64,000 nucleotides of DNA, taken from Gammaproteobacteria bacterium (lineage in GTDB: Bacteria > Pseudomonadota > Gammaproteobacteria > HK1). The notes beneath the pieces are model-generated. The model ran no database searches, had not been told where the DNA came from, and saw only the letters and a program-made list of their open reading frames with translations. Location: NCBI GenBank assembly GCA_012103455.1, contig WLWT01000002.1, positions 806,001-870,000 of the forward strand, written 5' to 3'. The translations under genes and the position numbers were made by a program. Shown in pieces: positions 7,986-17,099 of the stretch. The stretch's first letter is position 1; every line of letters starts with the position of its first letter.

Positions 7986-9119
7986 TTATTTTATGCGCTG
8001 GCCGTATTTGGCCACGGTGGCTTCATTCAAATCCAAGCCTAGGCCGGGCGCCTCGTTGAGGTAGAGTGTTCCATGCTCGATCGTCGGCGGGTTGAGGTAG
8101 AGTTCCGCCTGCAATGGATCGCGCTCGGGATCGGTAAATGATTCGACAATACACCCAGCGGGGCTGCCGGCGACGATGTGGGCGTGGATAAAACAATCAT
8201 GGTGCGGTGCCACTTGTACATTATTGAGTTCACAGAGCGCCGCTAACTTTCGCCCCTCGGTGAAGCCGCCCATCATGGTGCAATCGAATTGCAGGATCTG
8301 TATGGCTTGCTCGTCTATGAGGGCGCGGCAGCCATGACTGGTCAGCTCGCTCTCGCCGGCTGACAAAGGAATGTGGGTTTTTTTATTGAGCAGGGCCAGT
8401 TCGCGGCGGTCGTCAAACCAGCGCACCGGCTCTTCCAGCCAGCGCGGGTTGACGGCCGGCAATTCCCGTACCGCTTGCAACGCGGTCTCCAAGGTCCAGC
8501 CGCGATTGACGTCAACCATGAGATCGCAATCCTCGCCGATGACTTCGCGCACTACCGCCAGGCGTTCCATGTCTTCGGCTAGACTGGCGCCGCCGGCTTT
8601 GGCTTTGAAGCCCCGGTGTCCTTGCTCTTTGAGCATGGTGATTTCGTCGCGCAACTCCGACAGTGTTTTGCCATCGCGGTAATAAGCGCAGGTCACATAG
8701 GCGGGCACTTGGCTTTTAGCGCCGCCGAACAGCCGGTAGAGCGGCAATCCCGCCGCCTTGCCCATGATGTCCCAGCAAGCGATGTCCAGGGCCGCCGAGA
8801 AGCGGATGATGGCCTCCTTGGTCCAGCCTTTTTCGCTAGCTACACGCTGCCATGTGAGATCGAACAGGTCCCGGTAGATGACCTCCGGCGCCAGCGGATC
8901 GGCGCCTAGGACGCGCTCGGCGATGCCGCTTTGCACGGCGTGTTTGGCCGCTTCGATCGGGGTGTAGCTGGTGGCTATACCCAGTCCTTCGATGCCTTCG
9001 TCGGTTTTAAGGCGAAGCAAGATTTCGTTGCCGCGCGGGACCACGAAATGGCTGACCCAATGGGGGCGGCCGGTGTCCGCGACGCGCAAGAGGTGGACTT
9101 CGATGTCCGTGATCTTCAT
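7986..9119 (-). CDS. Mandelate racemase/muconate lactonizing enzyme-family protein
   Basis: 377 residues of the enolase superfamily. Visible are the K-x-K base (FKAKAGG, about 172), metal ligands Asp in LMVDVNRGW, Glu in RWLEEPV and Glu in LSAGESE, and a C-terminal His-rich segment (VAPHHDCFIHAH). Such enzymes abstract a proton alpha to a carboxylate, catalysing racemisation, cycloisomerisation or sugar-acid dehydration. First gene of the minus-strand group with the aldo/keto reductase and gor, and divergent from the MFS transporter. The substrate cannot be read from sequence. Confidence 0.87.
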   Translation of the reverse strand: MKITDIEVHLLRVADTGRPHWVSHFVVPRGNEILLRLKTDEGIEGLGIATSYTPIEAAKHAVQSGIAERVLGADPLAPEVIYRDLFDLTWQRVASEKGWTKEAIIRFSAALDIACWDIMGKAAGLPLYRLFGGAKSQVPAYVTCAYYRDGKTLSELRDEITMLKEQGHRGFKAKAGGASLAEDMERLAVVREVIGEDCDLMVDVNRGWTLETALQAVRELPAVNPRWLEEPVRWFDDRRELALLNKKTHIPLSAGESELTSHGCRALIDEQAIQILQFDCTMMGGFTEGRKLAALCELNNVQVAPHHDCFIHAHIVAGSPAGCIVESFTDPERDPLQAELYLNPPTIEHGTLYLNEAPGLGLDLNEATVAKYGQRIK

Positions 9120-9140
9120 GGTTCGGGATCCTGGGAGAAC

Positions 9141-10460
9141 ATGGCAGTCCTCAGATCATGCCACAGCCGGCACCGCACGCAGACTGGCGCTGGTGCTTAT
9201 GGCCCCGGCCCGGCCTTGGAGAAACCGTTGTCCAAACCATCCACCCTCGCCTGGCTCGCGTGGCTGAGCGCGGCGCTTTTCTTCTGTTATGCCTGGGTGC
9301 TGCGGGTGTCGCCGAGCGTGATCGTCGGCGAGTTGATGGCCGAGCTGGCCGCGGGTGGCGCCATCGTTGGGCACCTGTCCGCCATGTATTTCTACGGTTA
9401 CTCCGGTATGCAAGTGCCGGTGGGCATGCTGTTGGATCGGTTCGGCGGGCGCCGGCTGATCACTATGGCGGCGGCGGTTTGTGCGCTCGGTGGTGTTCTC
9501 TTCGCTTTGAGTGAGGGCGTGTTCATGCTGTCTGCGGCCCGGTTCATGATCGGGGCCGGTGCGGCGTTTAGCTTGATGGGTGCCATCTTTTTAGCCAACC
9601 AATGGTTACCGGCGAGGTACTTCGCCCTATTGAGCGGGATCGCCATACTGTTCGGCATGGTTGGCGGCATGCTGGGCCAGGGGCCGGTGCGGCTGCTGGT
9701 CGATGCTATTGGCTGGCGTGAAACCATGTTGCTGGTAGCCACGGCTGGTGCGCTCCTCAGCATCGCAGCCTGGTCTACCGTGCGCGACAAACCGCGTAAC
9801 GCCAATGCACCGGCGGGCATTTTGACCGGCTTGAGTGAGGTGGTGCGGGAACGGCAAAATTGGATCAGTGCCCTGGCGGGGCTCGGTTTGAATGGTCCGT
9901 TGCTCGGCTTCGGTGCCTTATGGGGGGTGCCCTATTTGGCGCAGCTTTTGAATGTACCGCCAGCACAGGCGGCGGGCATCGCTTCGGCGGTGTTGGCGGG
10001 CATGGGTTTAGGGGCGCCTTTCTTCGGCTGGCTTTCCGATTCGTTGGGACGAAGGCGGGGGCCGCTTATGGGCGGCATAAGCGTGTGTTTGTGTGCACTG
10101 GCGCTGCTGCTCTATGGCGGCGTGGGGTCGGTGCCGGTGGCGCTCGTTTGTTGCTTCTTGATTGGCTTTGGCTGCGCGGCGCAAATTATTTCGCTCGCTT
10201 TCGTCCGTGTGCACAATCCGTCTTATAGAGCAGGGACTGCTGTCGGTCTTGTCAATTGCATGTTGACCGGCGCGGGTGCATTGTTTCAACCACTCATCGG
10301 TTGGCTGTTGGATTTGCGTTGGGATGGAACCCTGGCCGATGGCACCCGCCAGTATCGGTTGGACGATTTTCGTTTTGCGTTGAGTGTGCTGACCGTAGGG
10401 TTATGTATGTCATTGCTGTTAGCCACGCGGCTTGATGACCCGGACCCGGGACTTGAATGA
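9141..10460 (+). CDS. MFS transporter
   Basis: About 440 residues, twelve hydrophobic segments expected. Loop 2-3 has the MFS signature (GMLLDRFGGRRLITM) and its echo occurs in the second half (GWLSDSLGRRRGPLMGG). The frame is open further upstream, but that part overlaps the divergent enolase-superfamily gene. ATG 9141 with GGGAG just before it is the likely start; a TTG near 9214 would also spare all membrane segments. It probably imports the substrate of the divergent operon. It could be a proton symporter for an organic acid. Confidence 0.82.
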   Translation: MAVLRSCHSRHRTQTGAGAYGPGPALEKPLSKPSTLAWLAWLSAALFFCYAWVLRVSPSVIVGELMAELAAGGAIVGHLSAMYFYGYSGMQVPVGMLLDRFGGRRLITMAAAVCALGGVLFALSEGVFMLSAARFMIGAGAAFSLMGAIFLANQWLPARYFALLSGIAILFGMVGGMLGQGPVRLLVDAIGWRETMLLVATAGALLSIAAWSTVRDKPRNANAPAGILTGLSEVVRERQNWISALAGLGLNGPLLGFGALWGVPYLAQLLNVPPAQAAGIASAVLAGMGLGAPFFGWLSDSLGRRRGPLMGGISVCLCALALLLYGGVGSVPVALVCCFLIGFGCAAQIISLAFVRVHNPSYRAGTAVGLVNCMLTGAGALFQPLIGWLLDLRWDGTLADGTRQYRLDDFRFALSVLTVGLCMSLLLATRLDDPDPGLE

Positions 10461-10494
10461 TCCGGGGCGCGAGCTCGCGGCGAAGCAGCAGGTA

Positions 10495-11712
10495 TTACCC
10501 AGCTATGTTGAATCGCAGTTTCGCGTGGGCGTTGCGCAACGCTGCTTCAGCCTGCTCGAACCGTGGCGCTGCCGCGAAGATAAATCCCAGATAACGATCG
10601 CCCTCGGGCAACGGCACAAGCTGTTCGCCAAGAGCAATGCAAAGCGTTACCCCCAGGACATGCTGAGTTCGCCTGGCCGGCTCAAGTCCCGACACACTTT
10701 TTAAGATGCCGGCGCCAGGAATTGGGATCATCATGACGCCACGGTGTTCATGCTGCTGCGCAGCCGGTAGGAAGTCCGCATCCAAGGCATGTCGTATGAT
10801 CACTTCCTCTAGCGGCATGCCACTAACAGTGATGGCATTAGAGCAAAGACCGCCAATGGGGCGCGGCGCGATCTCCAATACGGTGACTGCCTGCGCGCTG
10901 GCCCGTAATTCAGCGTGTACTGGGCCCTGCGTGAGACCCAGTGCATCCACGGTATCTTGCACCGCATTGATGAGCTTCTGACAAAACTCACCGGAACACC
11001 GCGGTGGGGTGATGAAAATACTTTCCTCGAAAAACGGGCCTTGCAGAGGATCGGGTTTTTCAAAGATGGTCAAACAGTGAAGCCGGCCATTGGTGAGTAG
11101 TCCGTCGATGCTGAATTCCTGGCCTTCAAGATATGACTCGGCGAGTATTTCCGAGCCGGCGTTCGAGATTTTTAATTTCGAGGTTTTTAATAGTGAGGCG
11201 ATGCGCGTGCGGGCGGCGTTGAAGTCCGTGTGGTTGTCCACGCGGATCACACCGCGGCTGGCGCTCAATCGTAATGGCTTCAATACACACGGATAGCCGA
11301 TGGCGGGCGGTAGCTTTTCTGTGTCGTCTTTAAGCAGGGCAAATCTTGGGCAAGGAAGCCCAGCGTTTGCTTGCGCTTGACGGGTTAGGCATTTGTCGCT
11401 GGCTAATTGAACCGATGCCGGTGAGTTGTAAGACAACCCCAGGGAAGCGCAGGCAACAGCAGCTAACGGGACGGCCATCCCGTCCGCCGCCACGACGGCA
11501 TCGATAGCGTGCCGGCGTGCATAGCTCTTGATTTGTTCCGCGTCACTGGCCGTATCTAGAAAGCTCAGTGTGAGCGTGCAATGGCGCGCGTGCCGTAAAA
11601 CCGGCACATGATCGGTGCCGACGGTGAGTCCTACCCCCGCCCGCGCGCACGCCGTGAGAAAAGCGTCTGCTTTATAAGACGAATGGGGCAGCAATAGTAG
11701 AACGTGGAGCAA
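10495..11712 (-). CDS. ATP-grasp carboxylate-amine ligase-like protein
   Basis: 405 residues. Residues ~1-105 form a preATP-grasp Rossmann-type domain. The ATP-grasp fold follows, with SDKCLTRQAQANAGLPCPRF, YPCVLKPLRLSASRGV (ATP-binding Lys), ILAESYLEGQEFSIDG and the Mg-binding end VHAELRA...VLEIAPRPIGG. The family activates a carboxylate as acyl-phosphate and joins it to an amine or thiol, for example in dipeptide or natural-product synthesis. The C-terminal ~100 residues resemble the BacD-like extension. The gene is convergent with the MFS gene and divergent from the SDR at 11780. Substrate unknown. Confidence 0.8.
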   Translation of the reverse strand: MLHVLLLLPHSSYKADAFLTACARAGVGLTVGTDHVPVLRHARHCTLTLSFLDTASDAEQIKSYARRHAIDAVVAADGMAVPLAAVACASLGLSYNSPASVQLASDKCLTRQAQANAGLPCPRFALLKDDTEKLPPAIGYPCVLKPLRLSASRGVIRVDNHTDFNAARTRIASLLKTSKLKISNAGSEILAESYLEGQEFSIDGLLTNGRLHCLTIFEKPDPLQGPFFEESIFITPPRCSGEFCQKLINAVQDTVDALGLTQGPVHAELRASAQAVTVLEIAPRPIGGLCSNAITVSGMPLEEVIIRHALDADFLPAAQQHEHRGVMMIPIPGAGILKSVSGLEPARRTQHVLGVTLCIALGEQLVPLPEGDRYLGFIFAAAPRFEQAEAALRNAHAKLRFNIAG

Positions 11713-11779
11713 GATGTGCTATCCGGTTAGCGCAAGCGGTACGATGAGTCGTTACCATTTATTTACACGAGAGAAAACC

Positions 11780-12520
11780 ATGCCATGTGGTCAACGGACC
11801 GCACTTATAACAGGCTCCGGCCAGAACATCGGCAGGGCTATCGCGCTCCACCTCGCCAAGGCGGGATTTAATGTAGTGATCAATGGCTCGGCTAAACGCG
11901 ATGCTTGCGAGGCGGTAGCGGGCGAAGCGCGTGAGGCCGGTGTGGATGCCCTGGTGGCGATGGGGGATATCGGTGACCGGGCGGCGGTCCACGGCGTGGC
12001 GGAGGCGGCGTTGAATGAGTTTGGCCGCGTTGACGTGCTGGTCAACAACGCGGCGGTGCGCCCGGACGGCGGTTTCTTGGAGATGAGCGAGGATGAGTGG
12101 AACCGGGTGCTCAGTATCAATTTCAATGCGCCGTTTTGGTTGAGCAGGGCCTGTCTTCCCGGCATGGTGGAGAACGGTTGGGGCCGTATCATTAACTTTA
12201 CCGGGATGAATGCACAGCAAGGTTACGCGGGTAAGCCCCATGTAACGGTTTCCAAACACGCGGTTTGGGGATTGACTAAAACCCTAGCCAAGGAGTTTGG
12301 CCGCAAAGGTGTCACAACGAATATCATTTCTCCTGGCACCATTGTTGGTGAGGCGGCGGGCCATTCAGCCAGTGCGCAGGAGCGGTTGTTGGCGGCCAAC
12401 CCGTCGGCGCGCTTGGGCCATCCGGACGACATCGCCTGCCTGGTCGATCTGTTGGTGTCGGATGGCGGTAGTTTCATCAATGGACAACTGCTACAGGTCA
12501 ATGGTGGCGTTGTCACTTAG
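11780..12520 (+). CDS. SDR-fold protein lacking the usual Ser-Tyr catalytic residues
   Basis: 246 residues from ATG 11780, chosen because the Rossmann start (TALITGSGQNIGRA) follows directly; 22 more codons are open upstream. It has the NAD(P) glycine motif, the NNAAV motif (89-93) and the helix lysine (SKHAV, Lys159). The residue four before that Lys, normally the catalytic Tyr, is Val155 (PHVTVSK), and the usual catalytic Ser region reads NFTGMNAQ. It is therefore either non-catalytic or works differently. It ends 9 bp from the convergent PLP-NifU gene. Confidence 0.8.
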   Translation: MPCGQRTALITGSGQNIGRAIALHLAKAGFNVVINGSAKRDACEAVAGEAREAGVDALVAMGDIGDRAAVHGVAEAALNEFGRVDVLVNNAAVRPDGGFLEMSEDEWNRVLSINFNAPFWLSRACLPGMVENGWGRIINFTGMNAQQGYAGKPHVTVSKHAVWGLTKTLAKEFGRKGVTTNIISPGTIVGEAAGHSASAQERLLAANPSARLGHPDDIACLVDLLVSDGGSFINGQLLQVNGGVVT

Positions 12521-12529
12521 CCTCTTTAG

Positions 12530-14284
12530 TTAACTTTTCTTGGTCTTGAAGTAGGGGTGGGTGCCCTGACTGTGCTCGGTGACGTCGATGACTTGGGTAA
12601 TGGCTGGCAGGTGCTCTTTGATGATGGGTTCGATGCCTTGACGTAAGGTTAGATTGGCCATGGCGCAACCTTGGCAGCCACCCCTGAACTTCAGTTTGAC
12701 GCGGTGGCCGGCGGCTTCCTGCAACATGACTCGTCCACCGTGGGTTTTCAGCGAGGGATTGATCGCCGTTTCAATGAGTGTTTGTAGCGCCGCTGTCAGG
12801 TCTTGGCCGGGTGTCACAGCAGTGGGCGCTGCTGTCCCCTCGAAGACGACGCGCTTGATCTGCGGAATGTAGTGTGAGAGCAGTACACGGATGTTGGTTC
12901 TGAGCGGCAGGTTGGCCCCGGGTGAACCATCCATGGCCAACACCGCCGTACCGGCTTCGACACGCACCAAGCCGAGGCCGCCGCCACGCTCGGCGGCAAG
13001 CGGGCGAATGTAGGTCTCCAATACGTTTTGCACTTGTTGCTGCACGGTGTTGGCCGCCAGGGGGGCATCACTGAGCGGCGGTGGCACGGCGCTTTTGCGC
13101 TCTTCACTCAGGTGGCCACCGGCTTCGATGGCTTGCTCCAAATCGGCGATGAGATCGGCCGGATTTTCAAGGCCGATGGAAAAGCGCAGCAGGTCGCCGG
13201 GTACGGGCGTGGCCGGTCCTTCAATGCTGGCCCTGTGTTCGGCCAGGCTCTCCACCCCGCCTAGCGATGTGGCCCGCTTGAACACTTTGACGTTGGCTGC
13301 TACGGCCATGGCGGCGGCCTCGCCGTTGGCAAAGCGGATGGACAACATGCCGCCGTAGCCGCCTCGCATCAGCTTCGATGCGGTTGGGTGTCCGGCGTGC
13401 GATGGCAGGCCCGGATAGAGCACCTGCTTGATCAGGGGATGGCCTTCGAAGTGTTGCGCCAGGGCCATGGCGTTGTCCGAGCAGCGTTGCACGCGCACGA
13501 ACAGGGTGCGCATCCCGCGCAATAACAACCAGGCTTCGAATGGCCCTAATACCGCGCCCGCGTCACGGCGCCAGGCCCGTACCCGTTGCCAGTACGAGTC
13601 ATCCTTGGCGGCCACGGCGGCACCCGCCACTACGTCGCTGTGGCCATTCAGATATTTGGTGGCGGAGTGCACCACGATGTCCGCGCCCCATTCCATGGGC
13701 CGCATGAGCACGGGTGTGGAGACGGTGTTGTCCACCGCAAGGTAAGCGCCAGCCCCGTGCGCGATGCCGGCGGCTGCTTCGATATCGGTGACGTCCCAGG
13801 TGGGGTTGGCCGGCGTGTCCAACCATACCAACCGGGTACTGCCCGGGCGCATGGCGGCCTGTAGCGCCGCCAGCTCGGTGGTGTCCACGAACTGTACGTC
13901 CAAGCCCCAGGAGATGCCGAAGTCAACCAGCCAGCTACGCAGTGCCCAGTACATGAACTTGGGGGCGATCACATGATCGCCTGGCAAAAGCGCCTGAAAT
14001 ACAGCCGTAGCGGCGGCCATGCCCGATGAGAACAACAAGCAATCGACGCCGCCTTCCAGGGTCGCCAGCAGCGCTTCGGGCTCATCGTAAGTGGGGTTGT
14101 GCGGGCGCGAGTAACCGCGTCCGGAGCGGTAACCGCCGTCCGCATCGCGTTCAAAAGTGCTCGATGGGTAAAGCGGCGGCACTAACGAGCGGGTGCTTGC
14201 ATCCACCCGCCCTAGGGCCTGCGCTGTCAGCGTTTCCGGGGACAGGCCAAACGCAGGGTCGTCCGCTTGAATGGGCCCGGTCAT
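12530..14284 (-). CDS. PLP-dependent Cys/Met-metabolism enzyme fused to NifU-like domains
   Basis: 584 residues. Residues ~15-390 are a cystathionine gamma-synthase/lyase-type fold: PPLYPSSTF, YSRPHNPT, cofactor Asp185 (AVDNTVSTP) and the PLP Schiff-base Lys210 (HSATKYLNGHSD). After a linker come two NifU C-terminal-type repeats (~420-490 and ~500-575). The first has lost its cysteines; the second keeps GGCQGCAMA (Cys about 537 and 540), the Fe-S scaffold motif. One chain could thus release sulfur from an amino acid and hand it to a scaffold. It overlaps the upstream FAD oxidase gene by 4 bp. Exact reaction unknown. Confidence 0.85.
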   Translation of the reverse strand: MTGPIQADDPAFGLSPETLTAQALGRVDASTRSLVPPLYPSSTFERDADGGYRSGRGYSRPHNPTYDEPEALLATLEGGVDCLLFSSGMAAATAVFQALLPGDHVIAPKFMYWALRSWLVDFGISWGLDVQFVDTTELAALQAAMRPGSTRLVWLDTPANPTWDVTDIEAAAGIAHGAGAYLAVDNTVSTPVLMRPMEWGADIVVHSATKYLNGHSDVVAGAAVAAKDDSYWQRVRAWRRDAGAVLGPFEAWLLLRGMRTLFVRVQRCSDNAMALAQHFEGHPLIKQVLYPGLPSHAGHPTASKLMRGGYGGMLSIRFANGEAAAMAVAANVKVFKRATSLGGVESLAEHRASIEGPATPVPGDLLRFSIGLENPADLIADLEQAIEAGGHLSEERKSAVPPPLSDAPLAANTVQQQVQNVLETYIRPLAAERGGGLGLVRVEAGTAVLAMDGSPGANLPLRTNIRVLLSHYIPQIKRVVFEGTAAPTAVTPGQDLTAALQTLIETAINPSLKTHGGRVMLQEAAGHRVKLKFRGGCQGCAMANLTLRQGIEPIIKEHLPAITQVIDVTEHSQGTHPYFKTKKS

Positions 14285-15699
14285 GGCGCGCCAGTCAATG
14301 GCTTACCGGTGCTCGTCATATCCAGCACTTTGCCGGGATTCATCAGATTGTGTGGGTCCAGCGCCCGCTTGATGTCGCGCATGATATCTAGCGAGTCGCC
14401 GTGCTCGGCCCGCAAGTAGGCTTTCTTACCGGTACCGACGCCGTGTTCGCCGGTGCAGGTACCGCCCATGGCCAGCGCCCGCATGACCAGACGCTCGTTC
14501 ATGGCATATACCCGCTGCATTTCATCGGCGTCATCCGGATCGACGATGAGACCCACATGGAAGTTGCCATCGCCCACGTGGCCGACGATAGGGCCGACCA
14601 GATCGCTCTCATCGATATCTTTGCGTGTCTCCAGTATGCATTCGGTCAAGCGGGAAATAGGCACGCACACGTCAGTGGACATAACCCCACAATCGGTGCG
14701 CAACGCCTTGGCCGAGTAATAAGCGTCATGGCGCGCCTGCCAGAGTTTGTTGCGCTCCTCCTGCCGGGTGGCCCACTTAAAATCGCTGCCGCCGAATTCA
14801 TCGGTGATATCGCGCACCATTTGCGCCTGTTCGGCGACGCCGCTCTCGGAGCCGTGGAATTCAAAGAACAGGGTGGGTTTGACCACATAGTCGAAGCCGC
14901 AGTAGCGGTTAACAGCATCCATCTGCACGTCGTCCAGCAATTCGATGCGCGCCACCGGAATGCCACTTTGAATGATGAGGATGACGGCGTTGACGGCGCC
15001 CTCCAGAGCGTCGAAAGCACACACGCCCGATGACATGACTTCGGGGATACCGTACAGCTTGAGCTGAACTTCCGTAATCACGCCCAAGGTGCCTTCGCTG
15101 CCGACGAATAGCCGGGTGAGATCATAACCGGCGGCGGATTTCTTGGCCCGCCCGCCCGTTTGTATCACGCGGCCATCGGCCAGCACCACCGTGAGCCCTA
15201 GGACGTTCTCGCGCATGGTGCCGTAGCGCACCGCGTTGGTGCCCGACGCGCGGGTGGCGGACATGCCGCCCAACGAGGCGTCCGCGCCCGGATCGATGGG
15301 AAAGAACAAGCCGGTATCGCGCAGATAGTCGTTGAGTTGCTTGCGGGTGACCCCGGCTTGCACGCGGCAATTAAGGTCTTCCGCGTTGACCTCGATGACC
15401 TCATTCATCTGACCGAGGTTGATGCACAGGCCGCCGTGCAGGGCTTGCACGTGACCTTCCAAACTGGTGCCCGTGCCAAACGCAATGACCGGCGTGCCGT
15501 ATTCGGCGCAAAGACGTACGGTGGCCGCGGCCTCTTCGGTGCTGCGCACGAAAGCGACACCCTGCGGCGGCGCCGCCGGGTGATAAGACATATCCTTCGC
15601 GTGATGGTCGCGTACCGCTTTGGAGACGCAGAGGCGCTCGCCCAATGATGACTTGAGTGAGCCGTGCAGATCGGGTTGCAATTCGAGTTGCGCGGCCAT
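14281..15699 (-). CDS. FAD-linked oxidase, D-lactate/glycolate dehydrogenase (GlcD) type
   Basis: 472 residues of the VAO/PCMH flavoprotein family. The FAD-binding domain includes IAFGTGTSLEGHV, DPGADASLGGM and TRASGTNAVRYG. The C-terminal FAD-oxidase domain has the metal-site signature GPIVGHVGDGNFH and GGTCTGEHGVGTGKKAYL near the end. The family oxidises 2-hydroxy acids such as D-lactate or glycolate, passing electrons to a quinone or cytochrome. It overlaps the PLP-NifU gene by 4 bp (ATGA), so the two are one operon, and is divergent from citrate synthase. Substrate not determined. Confidence 0.88.
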   Translation of the reverse strand: MAAQLELQPDLHGSLKSSLGERLCVSKAVRDHHAKDMSYHPAAPPQGVAFVRSTEEAAATVRLCAEYGTPVIAFGTGTSLEGHVQALHGGLCINLGQMNEVIEVNAEDLNCRVQAGVTRKQLNDYLRDTGLFFPIDPGADASLGGMSATRASGTNAVRYGTMRENVLGLTVVLADGRVIQTGGRAKKSAAGYDLTRLFVGSEGTLGVITEVQLKLYGIPEVMSSGVCAFDALEGAVNAVILIIQSGIPVARIELLDDVQMDAVNRYCGFDYVVKPTLFFEFHGSESGVAEQAQMVRDITDEFGGSDFKWATRQEERNKLWQARHDAYYSAKALRTDCGVMSTDVCVPISRLTECILETRKDIDESDLVGPIVGHVGDGNFHVGLIVDPDDADEMQRVYAMNERLVMRALAMGGTCTGEHGVGTGKKAYLRAEHGDSLDIMRDIKRALDPHNLMNPGKVLDMTSTGKPLTGAP

Positions 15700-15864
15700 C
15701 GGCGCCTCCTCTTGGTGTGTTGAATGGGTGTTGTGAATGGGTGCTTTGCATGAGGCTGATTGTACAACCTCGGCAGGAAAGTACTCGATGATTGGTCTAA
15801 GCTGCCATAAACCCGGGTGTGTAGGTCACCCTGCGAGGACACAGTAGATTGAGGAGATTCGCTG

Positions 15865-17007
15865 ATGAGCGGTGAAGAAGAAAAAGTACCGATCAACCGT
15901 GGGCTCAAGGGGGTGTATTTCGATCGATCCCCGACCACGTTTATCGATGGCCGCGAGGGTGTATTGCTCTACCGTGGATACAGCATCCATGATCTGGCGC
16001 AACATTCGAGCTTTGAGGAAACCGGCTATCTGCTGCTTTACGGCGAACTTCCAACCTGCAGTCAGCTAGCCGCCTTCGATGCCGAGTTGAAAGCGGCGCG
16101 GGCACTGCCCGGGGCGGTGATGGACATCATCAAAGCGGTCAAGGATGCGCATCCGATGGAGGTGCTACGCACGGCGGTTTCGGCACTTGGCGCTTTCGAT
16201 CCGGAGGTGGCCGACAATTGCGCCGAGGCCACCATCCGCAAGGGCATCCGTCTCACCGCCCAAGTGCCCGCCATCGTCGCCGCGCATCACCATATACGTG
16301 CAGGCCGAACGCCGGTGGAGCCCAGTGCCACCCTCGGCCACGCGGCCAATTTTCTCTACATGTTAAAAGGCGAAGAGCCAGGCGCGGATGCGGCGGATCT
16401 GATGGACACGGATATGGTGTTGCACGCGGAGCACGGCTCCAATGCATCGTCATTCACCGCCCGGGTGGTGACCGGTACCGAGGCGAATCTGCATGCGTCC
16501 ATCACCGCGGCCGTGGCGGCACTGTCCGGGCCCGCCCACGGCGGCGCCGCCGAGAATGTGATGAAAATGGCGCAGGAGGTCGGCGAGCCGGCCAATGCCG
16601 CCGCTTATGTCAAAGCCAAACGCAAGAATCGTGAGCCGGTGATGGGATTCGGTCACCGCGTGTACCGGGCCGAAGATCCCCGGGCCCGGCATATGCGTGA
16701 TGGCGTGCAGAGGTTGTCCAAGGAAATGGGACAGCCTCATTGGTTTGAGATTTTGCAAGCCCTGGTCGAGGCGATGAAACCGTATGCCCGGCATGGCGTG
16801 AACGTCAATGTGGATTTCTACGCTGGCGTGGTCTACTACCTGAACGGCATTACCGAGGATCTGTTCGTTCCCATCTTCGCCATCGGCCGGGTACCGGGGT
16901 GGACGGTGCAAGTGCTGGAGCAGTTGGACAACAACATTCTGCTGCGTCCTCTCACGCTCTATACCGGGCCCGAGGCGCGCGAGTACGTCGCCATAGACGC
17001 GCGCTGA
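15865..17007 (+). CDS. Citrate synthase or 2-methylcitrate synthase
   Basis: 380 residues, the short bacterial type II length. The catalytic residues are visible: His190 in HAEHGSNASS, His264 in GFGHRVYR and Asp317 in NVDFYAG, plus PAHGGA. It condenses acetyl-CoA (or propionyl-CoA) with oxaloacetate in the cytoplasm. GAGG lies 7 bases before the ATG. Its neighbours do not include prpB or prpD, so citrate versus methylcitrate cannot be decided. The divergent FAD oxidase shares the 165-bp promoter region. Confidence 0.9.
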   Translation: MSGEEEKVPINRGLKGVYFDRSPTTFIDGREGVLLYRGYSIHDLAQHSSFEETGYLLLYGELPTCSQLAAFDAELKAARALPGAVMDIIKAVKDAHPMEVLRTAVSALGAFDPEVADNCAEATIRKGIRLTAQVPAIVAAHHHIRAGRTPVEPSATLGHAANFLYMLKGEEPGADAADLMDTDMVLHAEHGSNASSFTARVVTGTEANLHASITAAVAALSGPAHGGAAENVMKMAQEVGEPANAAAYVKAKRKNREPVMGFGHRVYRAEDPRARHMRDGVQRLSKEMGQPHWFEILQALVEAMKPYARHGVNVNVDFYAGVVYYLNGITEDLFVPIFAIGRVPGWTVQVLEQLDNNILLRPLTLYTGPEAREYVAIDAR

Positions 17008-17099
17008 GACCGGCGCGTCCCCAGAAGTCGGTACCTCCCTAGAGTCGGTACCCATAGAGCCGGCGCCCATGGATGGGCACCAGCGATAGCCCTGGAATG

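Noticed and set aside
8931..9140. N-terminal extension of the MFS transporter
   Set aside because: This part overlaps the 5' end of the divergent enolase-superfamily gene and has no transporter-like sequence.
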